Shown: in pieces, positions 52,876 through 60,782 of the stretch | Numbering within the stretch: position 1 is the first letter of the stretch | Layout: every line of letters begins with the position of its first letter | Assembly: GCA_038321575.1 (NCBI GenBank) | Contig: JBBQFD010000002.1 | Span: 1 to 60,782 of the forward strand | Source: JBBQFD01 sp038321575 | GTDB taxonomy: Bacteria > Bacillota_I > Bacilli_A > RF39 > UBA660 | Direction of reading: 5' to 3' | Length of the DNA: 60,782 nt | The notes under the pieces: generated by a model | The model's database searches: none | What the model saw: the letters and a program-made list of their open reading frames with translations, nothing else | What the model was told of the DNA's origin: nothing | Position numbers and translations under genes: made by a program

Positions 52876-55255
52876 ATTTGGTTCTTAATTTAGCAGAAAT
52901 AGTAGTTTCAACTTCACTTACTATTTTAGTAATAATATTATTTACTTCTTCATCACTTAAAGTCTTAGTTGGATCTTCAAAGGTTAATGAATAAGCAATT
53001 GATTTTTCATTAGATAAAACATTTTCACCAACATATAAATCAAAGACATCAAGATTAGTAAGTAATCTACCACCTACTTTAGTAATAATATTCATTATTT
53101 CTAAAGCAGTGACTTTTCGATCAACGACAAACGCTAAATCTTTATTAATAGCCGGATATTTAGATAATTCTTTAAACTTGATTTCTCTTACTTTAAAAGT
53201 AAGTAGTTTATCAAGATTTATTTCAAAAACATAGATTTCTTTTTTAGACATAGTTGGATGGATTTGACCCACATAGCCAACAATCTCTTTATCAATCATA
53301 ATAGAAGCACTACGATTAGGATGATAATCAGTTGGTATATTATCAGTTGTAAAACTATAACGATTATTTAATCCTAAATAACGGATGATTGTTTCAACTA
53401 CACCTTTAACTAAGTAAAAATCTGCTTTAATAGTTTTCCCTTGCCATTCATTAACGATATAATTATCAGATAATAAACCAGCAAGCATCATATCTTCCTT
53501 ATACTCAGTATCTTTATAATAACTAGCTCCTATTTCAAAGATATTTACATCTTTAATATTACGAGCATTATTATATTCCCATACCCCAAGTAATCCATTT
53601 AATAAGCTTTGACGCATATATTTACGATCTTCATTCATAGGATTTAAGACCATTACTTCATTATGTTTAACAGGTACAAACTTATTAATATCACTAGCTG
53701 ATACTAATGAGTAAGTAATAACTTGGTTTAAACCTAAAGCACTTAATTCATTCCTAAGCTCTTTAACTATTGTGGCACGATTGGAGTAAGTACCACTTTT
53801 AATATTAGTCTTTGGCATTAAACCTAAAACATTATCATAACTATAAATACGGCCTACCTCTTCAATAAGGTCTTCTTTAATACTTATATCAGTTCTTCTT
53901 GTTGGTACTAATACATCTAATTCCGGTCCACTTACTACAGTGAAACCAAGACGATTAAATATACCAACAACTTCTTCTTGAATTAAATTCATCCCTAGCA
54001 CATTATTTATTTTAGCAAGGGTGATCTTAATATGTTTTGGTTCTTTAATAACTTTATCATGGGTTAAAACACCACTTAAAACTTCACCACTAGCATATTT
54101 ATTTAATAAATAGCAAGCACGGTTAAGTGCCATTAAGGTGCGGTTAGGATCGACGCCTTTTTCAAAACGATTACTTGCTTCACTACGCAAGATATTTTTT
54201 GAAGTTGTTCTAATATTTAGAGGATTGAAAATAGCTGATTCAATAAAGATATCTTTAGTATCTTTAGTTACTTCTGTATTTAATCCACCCATAACGCCCG
54301 CTAAGGCAACGATTTCAGTATCACTTGCAATAACAATATCATTTATATTAAGAACTCTTTTAGCACCATCTAAAGTTGTCATGGTCTCATTATCTTTAGC
54401 CATTCTAACAACCACTTTATTACCTAATTTAGCACTATCAAAGAAGTGTAATGGTTGACCAAATTCTAACATAACATAATTACTGATATCAACAACATTA
54501 TTAATTGGTCTAATACCACTAGCAATTAATCTTGTTTTAATAAAATAAGGACTTTCTTGAATAATGACATTACGAACTAATTTACCTAAATAAATCGGAC
54601 AGTTTTCCGTTTGCAAATCAATTTTATATAAGGTATTAATATCAGGTGCTATTTCATTTACTTTAAATTCAGGTAGGGTTACTTTTTTATTATAGATAGC
54701 CCCTACTTCATAAGCCATACCTAAAACACTTAATAAATCAGCACGATTTGACGTTAATTCAAAATCAATTACTTCATCATTAAAACCTAAATACAAAATA
54801 GCATCAGTGCCAATTGGGGCATCTTTAGCTAGAACATGAATACCATCTTTATCTTCTTCACTTAAATACTTAGGCTCAATCCCAAGTTCAAGTAATGAAC
54901 AAATCATACCCTCAGAGTCCATACCGGCTAATTTAGCAGCTTTTATTTCAACACCATTTGGTAATTTAGCGCCAATGGTTGCAACAACTACTTTTTGATC
55001 AGCAGCAATATTAGCGGCTCCACAAATAATTTGTTTAGTACTACTACCTAGATCAACTTTACAAACACTTAATTTAGTTGATTCGGGATGTTTAACACAT
55101 TCTAAAACGTGACCTACTACTAAACCAGTAGCACTACTTATTTTAGTAATACTTTCATATTCATTACCAGCTTGCACCATTTTTTTAGCTAAATCATTAT
55201 AATCAATATCTTTAACATCAATATAATTATTAAGGAAACTCTTACTTAAACGCAT
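52874..55255 (-). CDS. pheT: phenylalanyl-tRNA synthetase beta subunit
   Basis: PheT binds tRNA-Phe and edits Tyr-tRNA-Phe. The 793 residues have the N-terminal tRNA-binding domain (about 40-150), the B3/B4 editing domain, B5, and the C-terminal FDX-ACB domain (ELSKYPAINKDLAFVVD). Its ATG overlaps the pheS stop by one base (TAATG). It ends at the bidirectional terminator. Confidence 0.98.
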   Translation of the reverse strand: MRLSKSFLNNYIDVKDIDYNDLAKKMVQAGNEYESITKISSATGLVVGHVLECVKHPESTKLSVCKVDLGSSTKQIICGAANIAADQKVVVATIGAKLPNGVEIKAAKLAGMDSEGMICSLLELGIEPKYLSEEDKDGIHVLAKDAPIGTDAILYLGFNDEVIDFELTSNRADLLSVLGMAYEVGAIYNKKVTLPEFKVNEIAPDINTLYKIDLQTENCPIYLGKLVRNVIIQESPYFIKTRLIASGIRPINNVVDISNYVMLEFGQPLHFFDSAKLGNKVVVRMAKDNETMTTLDGAKRVLNINDIVIASDTEIVALAGVMGGLNTEVTKDTKDIFIESAIFNPLNIRTTSKNILRSEASNRFEKGVDPNRTLMALNRACYLLNKYASGEVLSGVLTHDKVIKEPKHIKITLAKINNVLGMNLIQEEVVGIFNRLGFTVVSGPELDVLVPTRRTDISIKEDLIEEVGRIYSYDNVLGLMPKTNIKSGTYSNRATIVKELRNELSALGLNQVITYSLVSASDINKFVPVKHNEVMVLNPMNEDRKYMRQSLLNGLLGVWEYNNARNIKDVNIFEIGASYYKDTEYKEDMMLAGLLSDNYIVNEWQGKTIKADFYLVKGVVETIIRYLGLNNRYSFTTDNIPTDYHPNRSASIMIDKEIVGYVGQIHPTMSKKEIYVFEINLDKLLTFKVREIKFKELSKYPAINKDLAFVVDRKVTALEIMNIITKVGGRLLTNLDVFDLYVGENVLSNEKSIAYSLTFEDPTKTLSDEEVNNIITKIVSEVETTISAKLRTK

Positions 55256-56304
55256 TATTCATCACCTCCGTTAGTACGGTTGAAATCATTTAAGAATCTT
55301 TGATCATTAGTATAGAAATGGCGAATATCATTTATTCCATATTTTAACATCGCAATACGTTCAGCACCCATACCAAAAGCAAAGCCAGTATATTTATTTG
55401 AATCATAACCACTAGCTTCTAAGACATTAGGATGAACCATGCCAGCACCTAATATTTCAATCCAACCAGTATTTTTACATAGTGGACATCCTTTACCGCC
55501 ACATTTAAAACATGAAACATCAACTTCAATACTTGGTTCAGTAAATGGGAAAAAACTAGGTCGAAAACGAATATTACGATCTTTACCAAATAACTTTTTC
55601 GCAAATACTTCTAAAGTCCCTTTAAGATGAGCCATTGAAATGTTTTCATCAATAACTAATCCTTCAATTTGATGAAACTCATGAGAATGAGTAGCATCAT
55701 CATTATCACGACGATATACTTTGCCTGGACAAATAATTCTAATTGGTCCTTTTAAAGTGTTAGCTTCCATAGTTCTTGCTTGAACAGGTGAAGTTTGAGT
55801 TCTAAGTAATACTTCATCAGTTATATAAAAACTATCTTGATTATCACGAGCGGGATGGCCTTTAGGTAGATTTAATTTTTCAAAATTAAATAAATCTAAC
55901 TCTATTTCTGGTCCTTCAACGACATCATAACCCATTGAAATAAATAATTCCTCTACTTCATCGATTATTTTAGTTATTGGATGAATAGCGCCAACTTTTA
56001 ATTTAGTGCTAGGTAATGTTATATCAATAGTATCACTCACTAATTTAGCAGTTAACTCGCTACTTTCTAATTTAGTTTTAACACCATCAATTAATGTATT
56101 TACTTCGTTTTTTAAATTATTAAGTAGATTACCTAATTCTTTTTTTTCTTCAATACTTAAAGTCCCAATAGTATTACTTAATTCTTGAATAGGTCCTTTT
56201 TTGCCTAAATATAAAACACGTAAATCATTCAATTCACTGGTTGTCATTACTTTTTCTAATTTAGCTGTTAATTCATCTTTTATTGACAAGATTTGTTCTT
56301 TCAT
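55255..56304 (-). CDS. pheS: phenylalanyl-tRNA synthetase alpha subunit
   Basis: PheS is the catalytic class II subunit. The 349 residues have an N-terminal coiled-coil arm (about 1-85) for tRNA-Phe, motif 2 region YRRDNDDATHSHEFHQIEG, a CFKCGGKGCPLCKNTG zinc-like knot, and motif 3 GFAFGMGAERIAML. First gene of pheST behind a T-box leader. Confidence 0.99.
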   Translation of the reverse strand: MKEQILSIKDELTAKLEKVMTTSELNDLRVLYLGKKGPIQELSNTIGTLSIEEKKELGNLLNNLKNEVNTLIDGVKTKLESSELTAKLVSDTIDITLPSTKLKVGAIHPITKIIDEVEELFISMGYDVVEGPEIELDLFNFEKLNLPKGHPARDNQDSFYITDEVLLRTQTSPVQARTMEANTLKGPIRIICPGKVYRRDNDDATHSHEFHQIEGLVIDENISMAHLKGTLEVFAKKLFGKDRNIRFRPSFFPFTEPSIEVDVSCFKCGGKGCPLCKNTGWIEILGAGMVHPNVLEASGYDSNKYTGFAFGMGAERIAMLKYGINDIRHFYTNDQRFLNDFNRTNGGDE

Positions 56305-56309
56305 AAACC

Positions 56310-56520
56310 CTCCTTATATGAAAAAACCACATCCGATAAGGACGTGATTACGTGGTACCACCTTAATTAAAACTTAATTGACTAAAACACGTCACTGTTA
56401 TATTTTTAATATACGACTCGGAAGATGAATTCATAAAATTATTATTATTAGTTTTCATCAACCACTAACTTTCTTAAAATAATTATTTTATTACTATTTC
56501 TTCGTCTAAGTCTTTAAATA
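56310..56520 (-). ncRNA. T-box riboswitch of pheST
   Basis: The minus-strand leader contains the T-box sequence AAGGTGGTACCACG (plus 56351-56364) and CACGTCC, then a competing terminator hairpin CACGTCC/GGATGTG with Ts (56321-56346). Upstream is a long stem I region; a candidate specifier TTC (Phe) occurs in GAATTC at 56427-56432. Uncharged tRNA-Phe would stabilise antitermination and raise pheST transcription. Confidence 0.85.
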
Positions 56521-56529
56521 TCTAGTTAA

Positions 56530-56558
56530 ATTATAACATACTTATGGACAAGTATCAA
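56530..56558 (-). promoter_or_regulatory. promoter of pheST
   Basis: TTGATA (56553-56558), 17 bases, TGT extension and TATAAT (56530-56535) on the minus strand; the -35 box lies in the 3' end of the preceding pilin-like gene. Confidence 0.8.
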
Positions 56559-56910
56559 CCAATGTATAGGTTATATCACTATTGGTAACAATTACTACTT
56601 TAACAAATTTAGTTAAAGCATATGAAGTACCAGTACTAGCATCAGTTATCGGATCTTCTAATTGATTATCATCAACTAATTGTTGTAAAGTTATGCAATA
56701 AGTAGTACTAGGATTAATCGGAAATTGGTTTTGATGATAATCCATATACATCTCTGTTGCGCTAGTTAATATTTTCATAGTAGCATCACTTATTTTATTA
56801 CGCGATTTTTTGATTTGATTGATAATTGGCGGGAACGCTAAAATAGCTAAAATGCTAATAATAACTACTACCCCTAATAATTCAGCTAAGGTAAATCCTT
56901 TTTTATTCAT
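56542..56910 (-). CDS. small pilin-like (pseudopilin) protein
   Basis: Start ATG 56908-56910 (MNKKGFTLAELLGVVVIISILA) six bases after gtagg. The 122-residue protein has the classic prepilin motif with cleavage after Gly5 and Glu at +5, a hydrophobic helix, and then a short domain with Cys at CITLQQLV and a C-terminal DTCP, possibly disulphide-linked. It lies between rpmF and pheST and is probably co-transcribed with yceD-rpmF (about 50 bases downstream of rpmF). No pilus assembly genes lie nearby. Confidence 0.8.
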   Translation of the reverse strand: MNKKGFTLAELLGVVVIISILAILAFPPIINQIKKSRNKISDATMKILTSATEMYMDYHQNQFPINPSTTYCITLQQLVDDNQLEDPITDASTGTSYALTKFVKVVIVTNSDITYTLVDTCP

Positions 56911-56962
56911 AATCATCCTACCCTTATAATGTAATTATATATGTTTTAACAAAAAAAAACAA

Positions 56963-57154
56963 CTATTTAGTTGCTTCTTCAGTTTGTTTAATAACTTCTT
57001 TACCTTTATAAGTTCCACAAGCTAAACATACACGGTGTGGTCTTACATCAGCACCACACTTTGGACATTTTGTTGTTCCATTTTCGGTAATCTTATAATG
57101 CGTACGACGCATTGCTTTTCTAGTCTTACTTGTTTTTCTAAATGGTACAGCCAT
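56963..57154 (-). CDS. rpmF: 50S ribosomal protein L32
   Basis: L32 is a small zinc-ribbon protein. The 63 residues begin MAVPFRKTSKTRKAMRRTHY and have CPKCG and CLACG, so this is the zinc-binding form, with a short charged C-terminal tail. It follows yceD by 15 bases, the conserved yceD-rpmF pair. Confidence 0.97.
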   Translation of the reverse strand: MAVPFRKTSKTRKAMRRTHYKITENGTTKCPKCGADVRPHRVCLACGTYKGKEVIKQTEEATK

Positions 57155-57169
57155 TTGAACACCTCTTTC

Positions 57170-57655
57170 TTATAATAAATCTTTTAGTTTTGCTAACTCC
57201 GGATTTATTTTTTCTTGTTCTTCCATATCGGTTATAAGTTCCCAACCTTCACCTTTTAACTTAATATTTAGGGCTTCAGGGCTTACAACTTTCATGGGAA
57301 TTTCCATTAATACATTTTCCCATACTATTGGTAAAATATCAATAGAATTCTCAACTTTCTTAGTATTTTCATTCATTTCATGAACGATTTCGTCTAATGA
57401 TCCCTCAATTGATACTTTAAAAGGATAATTAACAGGGTTTAAAGTGATGGAACATGGTAGCACCATGACACCACTTATGGTAAGTGATATGACTAATTCA
57501 TTAATACTATTTTTAGTAATATAACCTTTTATTAAAGCATCATCTAAAGAGATTATATCTGATCCCTTTAATTCATCTTCACTAAAAGAATATTTAGTGT
57601 CGATATCTAAAGTATCAATAAGATTGTTCTTTAGTTTAATTAAATCTATAATCAT
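57170..57655 (-). CDS. yceD: DUF177 (YceD) protein linked to 23S rRNA accumulation
   Basis: Start ATG 57653-57655 (MIIDLIKLKNN) after ggtggtgat; an earlier in-frame start lacks such a site. The 161 residues have the DUF177 pattern: N-terminal half with LDIDTKYSF, LVISLTISGVMVLPCSITL with a single Cys, and the acidic C-terminal tail INPELAKLKDLL. YceD family proteins are needed for 23S rRNA accumulation in some bacteria. It pairs with rpmF and is divergent from tmcAL, exactly as ylbN-rpmF/ylbM in Bacillus. Confidence 0.88.
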   Translation of the reverse strand: MIIDLIKLKNNLIDTLDIDTKYSFSEDELKGSDIISLDDALIKGYITKNSINELVISLTISGVMVLPCSITLNPVNYPFKVSIEGSLDEIVHEMNENTKKVENSIDILPIVWENVLMEIPMKVVSPEALNIKLKGEGWELITDMEEQEKINPELAKLKDLL

Positions 57656-57676
57656 TAAATCACCACCGGCATAAAC

Positions 57677-57705
57677 ATTATACATAAGATTTTTTAGAAA
57701 AGCAA
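57677..57705 (-). promoter_or_regulatory. promoter of yceD-rpmF
   Basis: TTGCTT (57700-57705), 17 bases and TATAAT (57677-57682) on the minus strand. Confidence 0.65.
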
Positions 57706-57741
57706 TATATTTTATGTTATGATAATAACAGAGGTGATTTT

Positions 57742-58902
57742 ATGAGAGCAGTTGGTATAATATGTGAATATAATCCTTTTCATAATGGTCACTTATATCA
57801 CTTAAACAAAGTTAAAGAAATGTTCCCAAAAGACGTGATTATTTTAGTCTTAAGTGGTTCGTTTTTAGAACGTGGTGAAACTAGTATTATTAACAAATGG
57901 GATAAAACTAAAATAGCACTAGCTTATGGTATTGATTTAGTTGTTGAACTACCTTTCCCTTTTGCTAGTCAATCGGCTGATTTATTTGCCAAAGGTTCAG
58001 TAACGTTACTTGATCACTTAAAAGTTGATAACTTAGTCTTTGGTAGTGAATCAGATGATATTGAGAAGTTAAAATTACTAGCTGATATTCAACTTAACAA
58101 TAAAGATTATGATAATTTAGTAAAGAAGTTTGCGGGTGAAGGAATTAGTTATCCCACTGCTTTATCAAAAGCACTATTTACGATAACTGGTAAGCATATT
58201 GATACCCCTAATGATATATTAGGGATTAGTTATGTTAGAGAGATTATGCGCCTTAAGAGTAAGATTAAACCTATATCTATCAAGAGAACCAACAACTATC
58301 ACTCTTTAGAATTAGATAATGATATTGTTAGTGCATCAAGTATTAGGAATGCTTTAAAAAATAAACAAGAAATAGAGAAATGTGTGCCGAAGATTACATA
58401 TAAATATTTACAATCTAATTTACATTTTATTGATGATTACTTCCCATTCTTAAAATATAAGATCATTACTAATATAAATAATTTAAGTATCTATCAAACG
58501 GTTGATGAAGGGCTTGAAAATCGTATTAAAAAGTATATTATAAAATCTAATTCATTAGATGAATTAATTACACATGTTAAATCTAAAAGATATACTTATA
58601 ATAAGATTAGAAGAATGTTAACTCATATTCTTTGTAACTTTACTAAAGATGAGGCTTTAAGAATGAAGGAAATTGAATATATCCGTATTCTAGGTTTTTC
58701 TAAAGTAGGTCAGGCTTATTTAAAACAAATTAAAAAAGATATTAAAGTACCAATTTTAAATAACTATATCAAAGGTAACGAGATGCTTGATTTAGAACTA
58801 CGGACAACGGCTGTTTATGCATCAATTTTAAATGAAATAGACAAAACAGCAATGATTGAAAGTGAATATAAAAATAAACCTATTCAAAATAAAAAGGCTT
58901 AA
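57742..58902 (+). CDS. tmcAL: tRNA(Met) cytidine acetate ligase TmcAL (YlbM)
   Basis: TmcAL makes N4-acetylcytidine at the wobble base of elongator tRNA-Met, using acetate and ATP. The 386 residues start MRAVGIICEYNPFHNGHLYHLN with the nucleotidyltransferase HxGH motif (HNGH). SGSFLERGE and LPFPFASQSADLFAKG follow, and a helical C-terminal domain (about 200-386). Start follows gaggtgat. The Bacillus neighbourhood ylbM/ylbN/rpmF is conserved. It converges with mutM. Confidence 0.95.
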   Translation: MRAVGIICEYNPFHNGHLYHLNKVKEMFPKDVIILVLSGSFLERGETSIINKWDKTKIALAYGIDLVVELPFPFASQSADLFAKGSVTLLDHLKVDNLVFGSESDDIEKLKLLADIQLNNKDYDNLVKKFAGEGISYPTALSKALFTITGKHIDTPNDILGISYVREIMRLKSKIKPISIKRTNNYHSLELDNDIVSASSIRNALKNKQEIEKCVPKITYKYLQSNLHFIDDYFPFLKYKIITNINNLSIYQTVDEGLENRIKKYIIKSNSLDELITHVKSKRYTYNKIRRMLTHILCNFTKDEALRMKEIEYIRILGFSKVGQAYLKQIKKDIKVPILNNYIKGNEMLDLELRTTAVYASILNEIDKTAMIESEYKNKPIQNKKA

Positions 58903-58911
58903 AGCCTTTTT
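58891..58911. terminator. bidirectional terminator between tmcAL and mutM
   Basis: Arms aaaaggctt and aagcctttt with a one-base centre, A-run before and T-run after, between convergent genes. Confidence 0.8.
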
Positions 58912-58917
58912 TTGTTA

Positions 58918-59736
58918 TTACTTTTGGCATAATGGACAGTAATAAGTACCGCGTCCACCTACTTTAATTTTTAAAATCTTAGTGCCACAGGTATAACATT
59001 GCTTACCTTCCCTAGCATGAACTAATAATTCGTTTTGAAAATGACCATGGTTATCACCAGCACTAAAAGTACGAATGGTAGTACCACCAGCTAGGATAGC
59101 TTTATTGAGAACAAGGATAGTATTTTTAATAATTTTATCTAATTCTTCTTTAGTTAGTTTGTTAGCTTCTTTTAAGGGGTTTATATGGCTTATGTGAAGG
59201 ATTTCATCAGCATAGATGTTACCAATGCCAACAATGATCCTTTGGTCTAGGATGGTTGATTTAATGGGTAATTTCTTATGTTTATATTTATCTTTTAGAT
59301 ATGAACTTGTTAATAAGGGATCCCATGGTTCTAAACCAAGTTCACTAAAAGGTTTTCCAATGTTTTCATCACCCTTTTTAACAAGACGCATACGACCAAA
59401 TTTACGAGTATCTTGATAACGAAGTTCAGTATCATCATCTAAAATAAATGAAACATGTTCATGTTTATTAACAAGATCATTATGATTACGCAGATTATAC
59501 TTACCTTCCATACGTAAGTGACTTAGTAAATAGAAGTGATCAAGTTCAAACATTAACCATTTACCACGTCTTTTAACTTCATTTATTTTTTCATTGATAA
59601 TTAGTTTTTTAAATTCATCACTGGTTGGATACTCAATGGTTTTAGCATAATAGATATTTATATCTTTAATGGTTTTACCCATAACATTAGTCCTTAATAT
59701 TTGACGAACAGTTTCGACTTCTGGTAATTCAGGCAT
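58918..59736 (-). CDS. mutM: formamidopyrimidine-DNA glycosylase
   Basis: MutM/Fpg removes 8-oxoguanine and ring-opened purines from DNA. The 272 residues begin MPELPEVETVRQ, with catalytic Pro2 and Glu3. The LRMEGKYNL segment, the helix-two-turn-helix (IYADEILH) and a C-terminal zinc finger (CYTCGTKILKI, YYCPLCQK) are complete. Single gene with its own terminator context. Confidence 0.98.
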   Translation of the reverse strand: MPELPEVETVRQILRTNVMGKTIKDINIYYAKTIEYPTSDEFKKLIINEKINEVKRRGKWLMFELDHFYLLSHLRMEGKYNLRNHNDLVNKHEHVSFILDDDTELRYQDTRKFGRMRLVKKGDENIGKPFSELGLEPWDPLLTSSYLKDKYKHKKLPIKSTILDQRIIVGIGNIYADEILHISHINPLKEANKLTKEELDKIIKNTILVLNKAILAGGTTIRTFSAGDNHGHFQNELLVHAREGKQCYTCGTKILKIKVGGRGTYYCPLCQK

Positions 59737-59768
59737 ATTATCACCTCACTTTAATATTATAACACTAA

Positions 59769-59791
59769 AAAAGATAGCCAAACTATCTTTT
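59769..59791 (-). terminator. terminator after the 186-residue unknown
   Basis: Stem aaaagatag/ctatctttt with a five-base loop over the stop codon of that gene, T-run on the minus strand. Confidence 0.75.
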
Positions 59792-60343
59792 AAAACTGTA
59801 TGTCTTTACTAATTGTTTAATATTGTCTTCAGCGTTTGGAATTTTCATTTCATTTTGGGCAGCTAAGTCTTCGTCTAAAACTTTTTTCATTTGCATAGCA
59901 CCTTTTGCTTCTAGTGCAAACTTTTCGTAAAGTTCTTTGAATTTGATAATATTTTCTGGTTTATACATATTAAACATTTCATCAAATTCAACTTCAGTGG
60001 TTGGTTTAACCATACGTTTAATAAAAGCGTCTTCTGTATGAGGATAAAAGATACCACATCCTTCATTATATGATTTCTCATCAACAATTGGAATACGGCT
60101 GAATACTTCCACTAATTGATTATTTTCTTCTTCAAAAACCATAAAATTAGGTACATTTTGTTCACTAACTCTTCTTTTTTTGGGGTAATAATGGATTTTA
60201 ATAATAATGTTGTCAGTTAAAAAATAATGCTTTTCGATATTTCTAATTACTACTAATTTGCCATTAATTCTTTTACTTACTTCGTTATAAGAATATCTAA
60301 CGATATTATAACCATGAATTGTAAAATATTTTGATTCGCTCAT
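59783..60343 (-). CDS. unknown protein, paralogue of the right-edge gene
   Basis: Not recognised. The 186 residues have a Lys/Tyr-rich N-terminus with beta-strand character (IKIHYYPKKRRVSEQ), a central FSRIPIVDEKSYNEGCGIFY segment and a long helical C-terminus (about 130-186, KFKELYEKFALEAKGAMQMKK). No signal peptide or membrane helix, so cytoplasmic. The middle and helix match the partial gene at 60407-60782 (TRVPLVELESYDSGKGIFY; IAYQKFVLEAYEAMLIKK), so the two are tandem duplicates. The upstream gap of about 60 bases has a good binding site (aggaggtt). Confidence 0.75.
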   Translation of the reverse strand: MSESKYFTIHGYNIVRYSYNEVSKRINGKLVVIRNIEKHYFLTDNIIIKIHYYPKKRRVSEQNVPNFMVFEEENNQLVEVFSRIPIVDEKSYNEGCGIFYPHTEDAFIKRMVKPTTEVEFDEMFNMYKPENIIKFKELYEKFALEAKGAMQMKKVLDEDLAAQNEMKIPNAEDNIKQLVKTYSFKR

Positions 60344-60406
60344 AAATTTAACCTCCTGTTTGGCCCTTACATTATAGCATTTATTAATGAAAATGCAAAT
60401 TATAAG

Positions 60407-60782
60407 CTATTTACTTTTATGAGAATTAATTAATTTTAGTTTTTTTGGTTTATCTAAATCAGTTATTGAGTTATTTTGATTTTCCAACTGTTTTTTAATA
60501 AGCATTGCCTCATATGCTTCTAAAACAAACTTTTGATAAGCTATTTTTATTTTCAATGTTTCTTTGCCACCATAATTGCTAAATATTTGTGAAACTTCAT
60601 TAGGACTTGATGGCACAAGAATTTTTTCATTAGCTTTTCTTTTAGTAACATAAAAAATTCCTTTACCACTATCATATGATTCCAATTCAACAAGGGGAAC
60701 TCTAGTAAAGAATTCGACATAACTATCATCGATTAGTTCGAAGACCATTTTATAGTTATGTTCGCCTACAAAGGTTTTAATA
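60407..60782 (-). CDS. paralogue of the preceding unknown, 5' end outside window
   Basis: The frame stays open from the apparent ATG at 60748 to the window end (upstream residues IKTFVGEHNYK), and the protein resembles the middle of its neighbour, so the real start lies outside. The visible 124 residues contain the MVFELIDDSYVEFFTRVPLV region and the helical C-terminus, ending in a Lys-rich tail. Function unknown. Confidence 0.75.
   Translation of the reverse strand, partial: IKTFVGEHNYKMVFELIDDSYVEFFTRVPLVELESYDSGKGIFYVTKRKANEKILVPSSPNEVSQIFSNYGGKETLKIKIAYQKFVLEAYEAMLIKKQLENQNNSITDLDKPKKLKLINSHKSK

Noticed and set aside
1..60782. CRISPR array, insertion sequence, prophage, tRNA or rRNA gene
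   Set aside because: No spaced identical repeats, transposase or phage genes, or tRNA-like folds seen in the short gaps.
1..60782. TGA read as Trp (Mollicute code)
   Set aside because: nifJ and rimM end at TGA, and no conserved Trp position was seen encoded by TGA.

Overview
The window is a gene-dense (no gene-free stretch over 300 bases), AT-rich chromosomal segment from an anaerobic member of the Bacillota, probably the class Bacilli near the Mollicutes, RF39 and Erysipelotrichia lineages. The sequence basis is: a Bacillus-like gene order in several clusters; pyruvate:ferredoxin oxidoreductase as an anaerobic marker; GatCAB amidotransferase; T-box and ribosomal leader RNAs; and an Asn at the RpoB rifampicin site, as reported for Mollicutes. 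FemX-like and MurT/GatD-like genes argue for a cell wall. TGA is used as a stop (nifJ), so the code is standard. No tRNA, rRNA, insertion sequence, phage or CRISPR array is seen. Nearly everything is on the minus strand; only the left-edge FemX-like gene, murT-gatD and tmcAL are on the plus strand.

Layout. 1-0.95 kb: 3' part of a FemX-like transferase. 0.96-17.9 kb: the information-processing block secE-nusG-rplK-rplA-rplJ-rplL-ybxB-rpoB-rpoC-[NrtR-like regulator, pilin-like]-rpsL-rpsG-fusA-tuf, with L1-type and L10 leader regions. 18-35.6 kb: an accessory block lying between secE and sigH, which are near neighbours in Bacillus. It holds a YihY membrane protein, a GGDEF sensor with a degenerate motif, gatCAB, pilin-like genes, a lipoprotein/disordered protein/YtxG/YtxH operon, trmB, lemA-DUF2207, a pilin fused to an FGE-like domain, and nifJ. 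35.6-41.6 kb: sigH, rlmB, mrnC, rbgA, lepB, rplS, a conserved-looking hypothetical, trmD, rimM and a SpoU methyltransferase. 41.6-45.6 kb: two tandem copies of a two-gene cassette (pilin with BspA-type leucine-rich repeats, then a lipoprotein). 45.6-50.6 kb: glyQS, recO, era, cdd, dgkA, ybeY, vanZ-like. 50.8-52.9 kb: murT-gatD. 52.9-56.5 kb: pheST with a T-box. 56.5-60.8 kb: another pilin-like gene, rpmF, yceD, tmcAL, mutM and two paralogous unknowns, the last cut by the window end.

The most unusual theme is a dispersed set of six prepilin-like proteins at five loci. They share a type IV pilin N-terminus but carry different C-termini (none obvious, FGE/C-lectin-like, BspA leucine-rich repeats). 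They sit beside lipoproteins, an NrtR-like regulator or a metabolic enzyme, and no pilus ATPase, platform protein or prepilin peptidase is in the window. SigH, which controls competence pseudopilins in some relatives, is nearby; a regulatory link is only inference. Other second-look items are a GatD homologue lacking the expected catalytic Cys and His, a glyQS leader that resembles a T-box reduced to its 3' half, L11 with a 74-residue charged tail, and RpoB Asn476.
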